DNA from: JAJUFS01 sp964599565
GTDB lineage: Bacteria; Pseudomonadota; Gammaproteobacteria; Natronospirales; JAJUFS01
Direction: 5' to 3'
Assembly: GCA_964599565.1 (NCBI GenBank)
Contig: CAZRFE010000058.1
Location: 1 to 15,295 of the forward strand
DNA length: 15,295 nt
A program made the position numbers and the translations under genes. Shown one piece after another: positions 14,797 to 15,295 of the stretch. Positions within the stretch are counted from its first letter, which is position 1, and each line of letters begins with the position of its first letter. The notes beneath the pieces are model-generated. The model was not told the origin of the DNA and made no database searches. It saw only the letters and a program-made list of their open reading frames with translations.

Positions 14797-15295
14797 CGGC
14801 CTTTCCCCTTTCCGCCACTCCTGCGCCTGCCGGCCTTCGCGTCCTTCTCGCGCAGATCCGCGAGCTTCTCGCCGATGCGAATCTCGAGCCCGCGCGGAAC
14901 CGGATGATAATACGAACGTGCCGCCAGTTCCTCGGGAAAGTATTCCACGCCCGCGGCGAATGCATCCGGCTCGTCGTGCGCGTAACGGTATTCGCGGCCG
15001 TGTCCGAGTTCCTTCATCAGTTTCGTCGGTGCGTTGCGAAGCTGCGCGGGCACCGCGAGCGAACCTGTCGCCTGCACATCCGACATCGCGGCCTTGTACG
15101 CCGTGTACACGGCGTTGGATTTCGGCGCGACCGCGAGATACGCGATCGCCTGCGCGATGGTGAGTTCGCCTTCCGGGCTGCCGAGCCTTGTCTGGACGTC
15201 CCAGGCGTTCAGCGCAAGCTGCAACGCGCGCGGATCGGCGTTGCCGATGTCTTCGCTCGCCATGCGCACCACGCGGCGCGCGACGTACAGCGGAT
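14793..15295 (-). CDS. rarA: Replication-associated recombination protein RarA (partial, N-terminus outside window)
   Basis: The C-terminal 167 residues of an AAA+ ATPase of the RarA/MgsA family; the frame is open to the right edge. Diagnostic stretches are R-R-V-V-R-M-A-S-E-D-I-G-N-A-D-P, A-P-K-S-N-A-V-Y-T-A-Y-K-A-A and V-P-x-x-L-R-N-A-P-T-K-L-M-K-E-L-G-H-G, then Y-x-Y-A-H-D, from the clamp-loader-like tetramerisation region. The Walker A and B motifs would lie beyond 15295. RarA acts at stalled replication forks. The tail is basic (GRRRSGGKGKGR). Its stop overlaps crcB. Confidence 0.95.
   Translation of the reverse strand, partial: PLYVARRVVRMASEDIGNADPRALQLALNAWDVQTRLGSPEGELTIAQAIAYLAVAPKSNAVYTAYKAAMSDVQATGSLAVPAQLRNAPTKLMKELGHGREYRYAHDEPDAFAAGVEYFPEELAARSYYHPVPRGLEIRIGEKLADLREKDAKAGRRRSGGKGKGR

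Overview
The window is GC-rich (roughly 65% by eye), gene-dense bacterial chromosome. The rarA-crcB-serS order, the codon usage and the protein types point to a gammaproteobacterium near the Xanthomonadales, Nevskiales or Steroidobacterales. That placement is inference from gene order and composition, since no marker here fixes the genus. I see no insertion sequence, phage gene, CRISPR array or rRNA.

Region by region. (1) 1-2188, all minus strand: a secreted protein with five tandem nine-residue repeats, cut by the window edge, is coupled to a small VanZ-like membrane protein. Upstream of these lie the paired genes TIGR02588 and TIGR02587, both of unknown function. (2) 2250-5574: a PAP2-like phosphatase lipoprotein (plus) converges on an FAD oxidoreductase with a C-terminal Rieske domain (minus). 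That gene is divergent from a solitary arsC-type arsenate reductase (plus) with a striking dyad upstream, which is followed by a small membrane protein (minus). (3) 5715-6547: two small plus-strand proteins of unknown function with nearly identical ribosome-binding sites, then the C-terminal relic of a nitroreductase in the same frame after a stop codon. (4) 6703-9865, plus strand: an outer-membrane barrel-like protein, an ECF sigma factor, a zinc-finger anti-sigma factor and a secreted subtilisin-like protease, the last three overlapping. (5) 9885-11212: a small membrane protein (minus), tRNA-Ser(UGA) (minus) with promoter and terminator, and a Bax-inhibitor-1-family membrane protein (plus) closed by a strong terminator. 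(6) 11303-15295: corA (plus) converges on a tightly packed minus-strand operon, rarA-crcB-serS-map.

The most interesting candidate system is region 4. The periplasmic half of the anti-sigma factor has the same pattern as the prodomain in front of the neighbouring protease. This suggests a regulatory circuit in which the protease binds or cuts the anti-sigma factor and frees the ECF sigma factor. The repeat protein with its VanZ-like partner and the TIGR02587/TIGR02588 pair are the other main unexplained modules. The end of region 6 is housekeeping: replication-fork rescue, fluoride export, seryl-tRNA synthesis and N-terminal methionine removal, with tRNA-Ser nearby.
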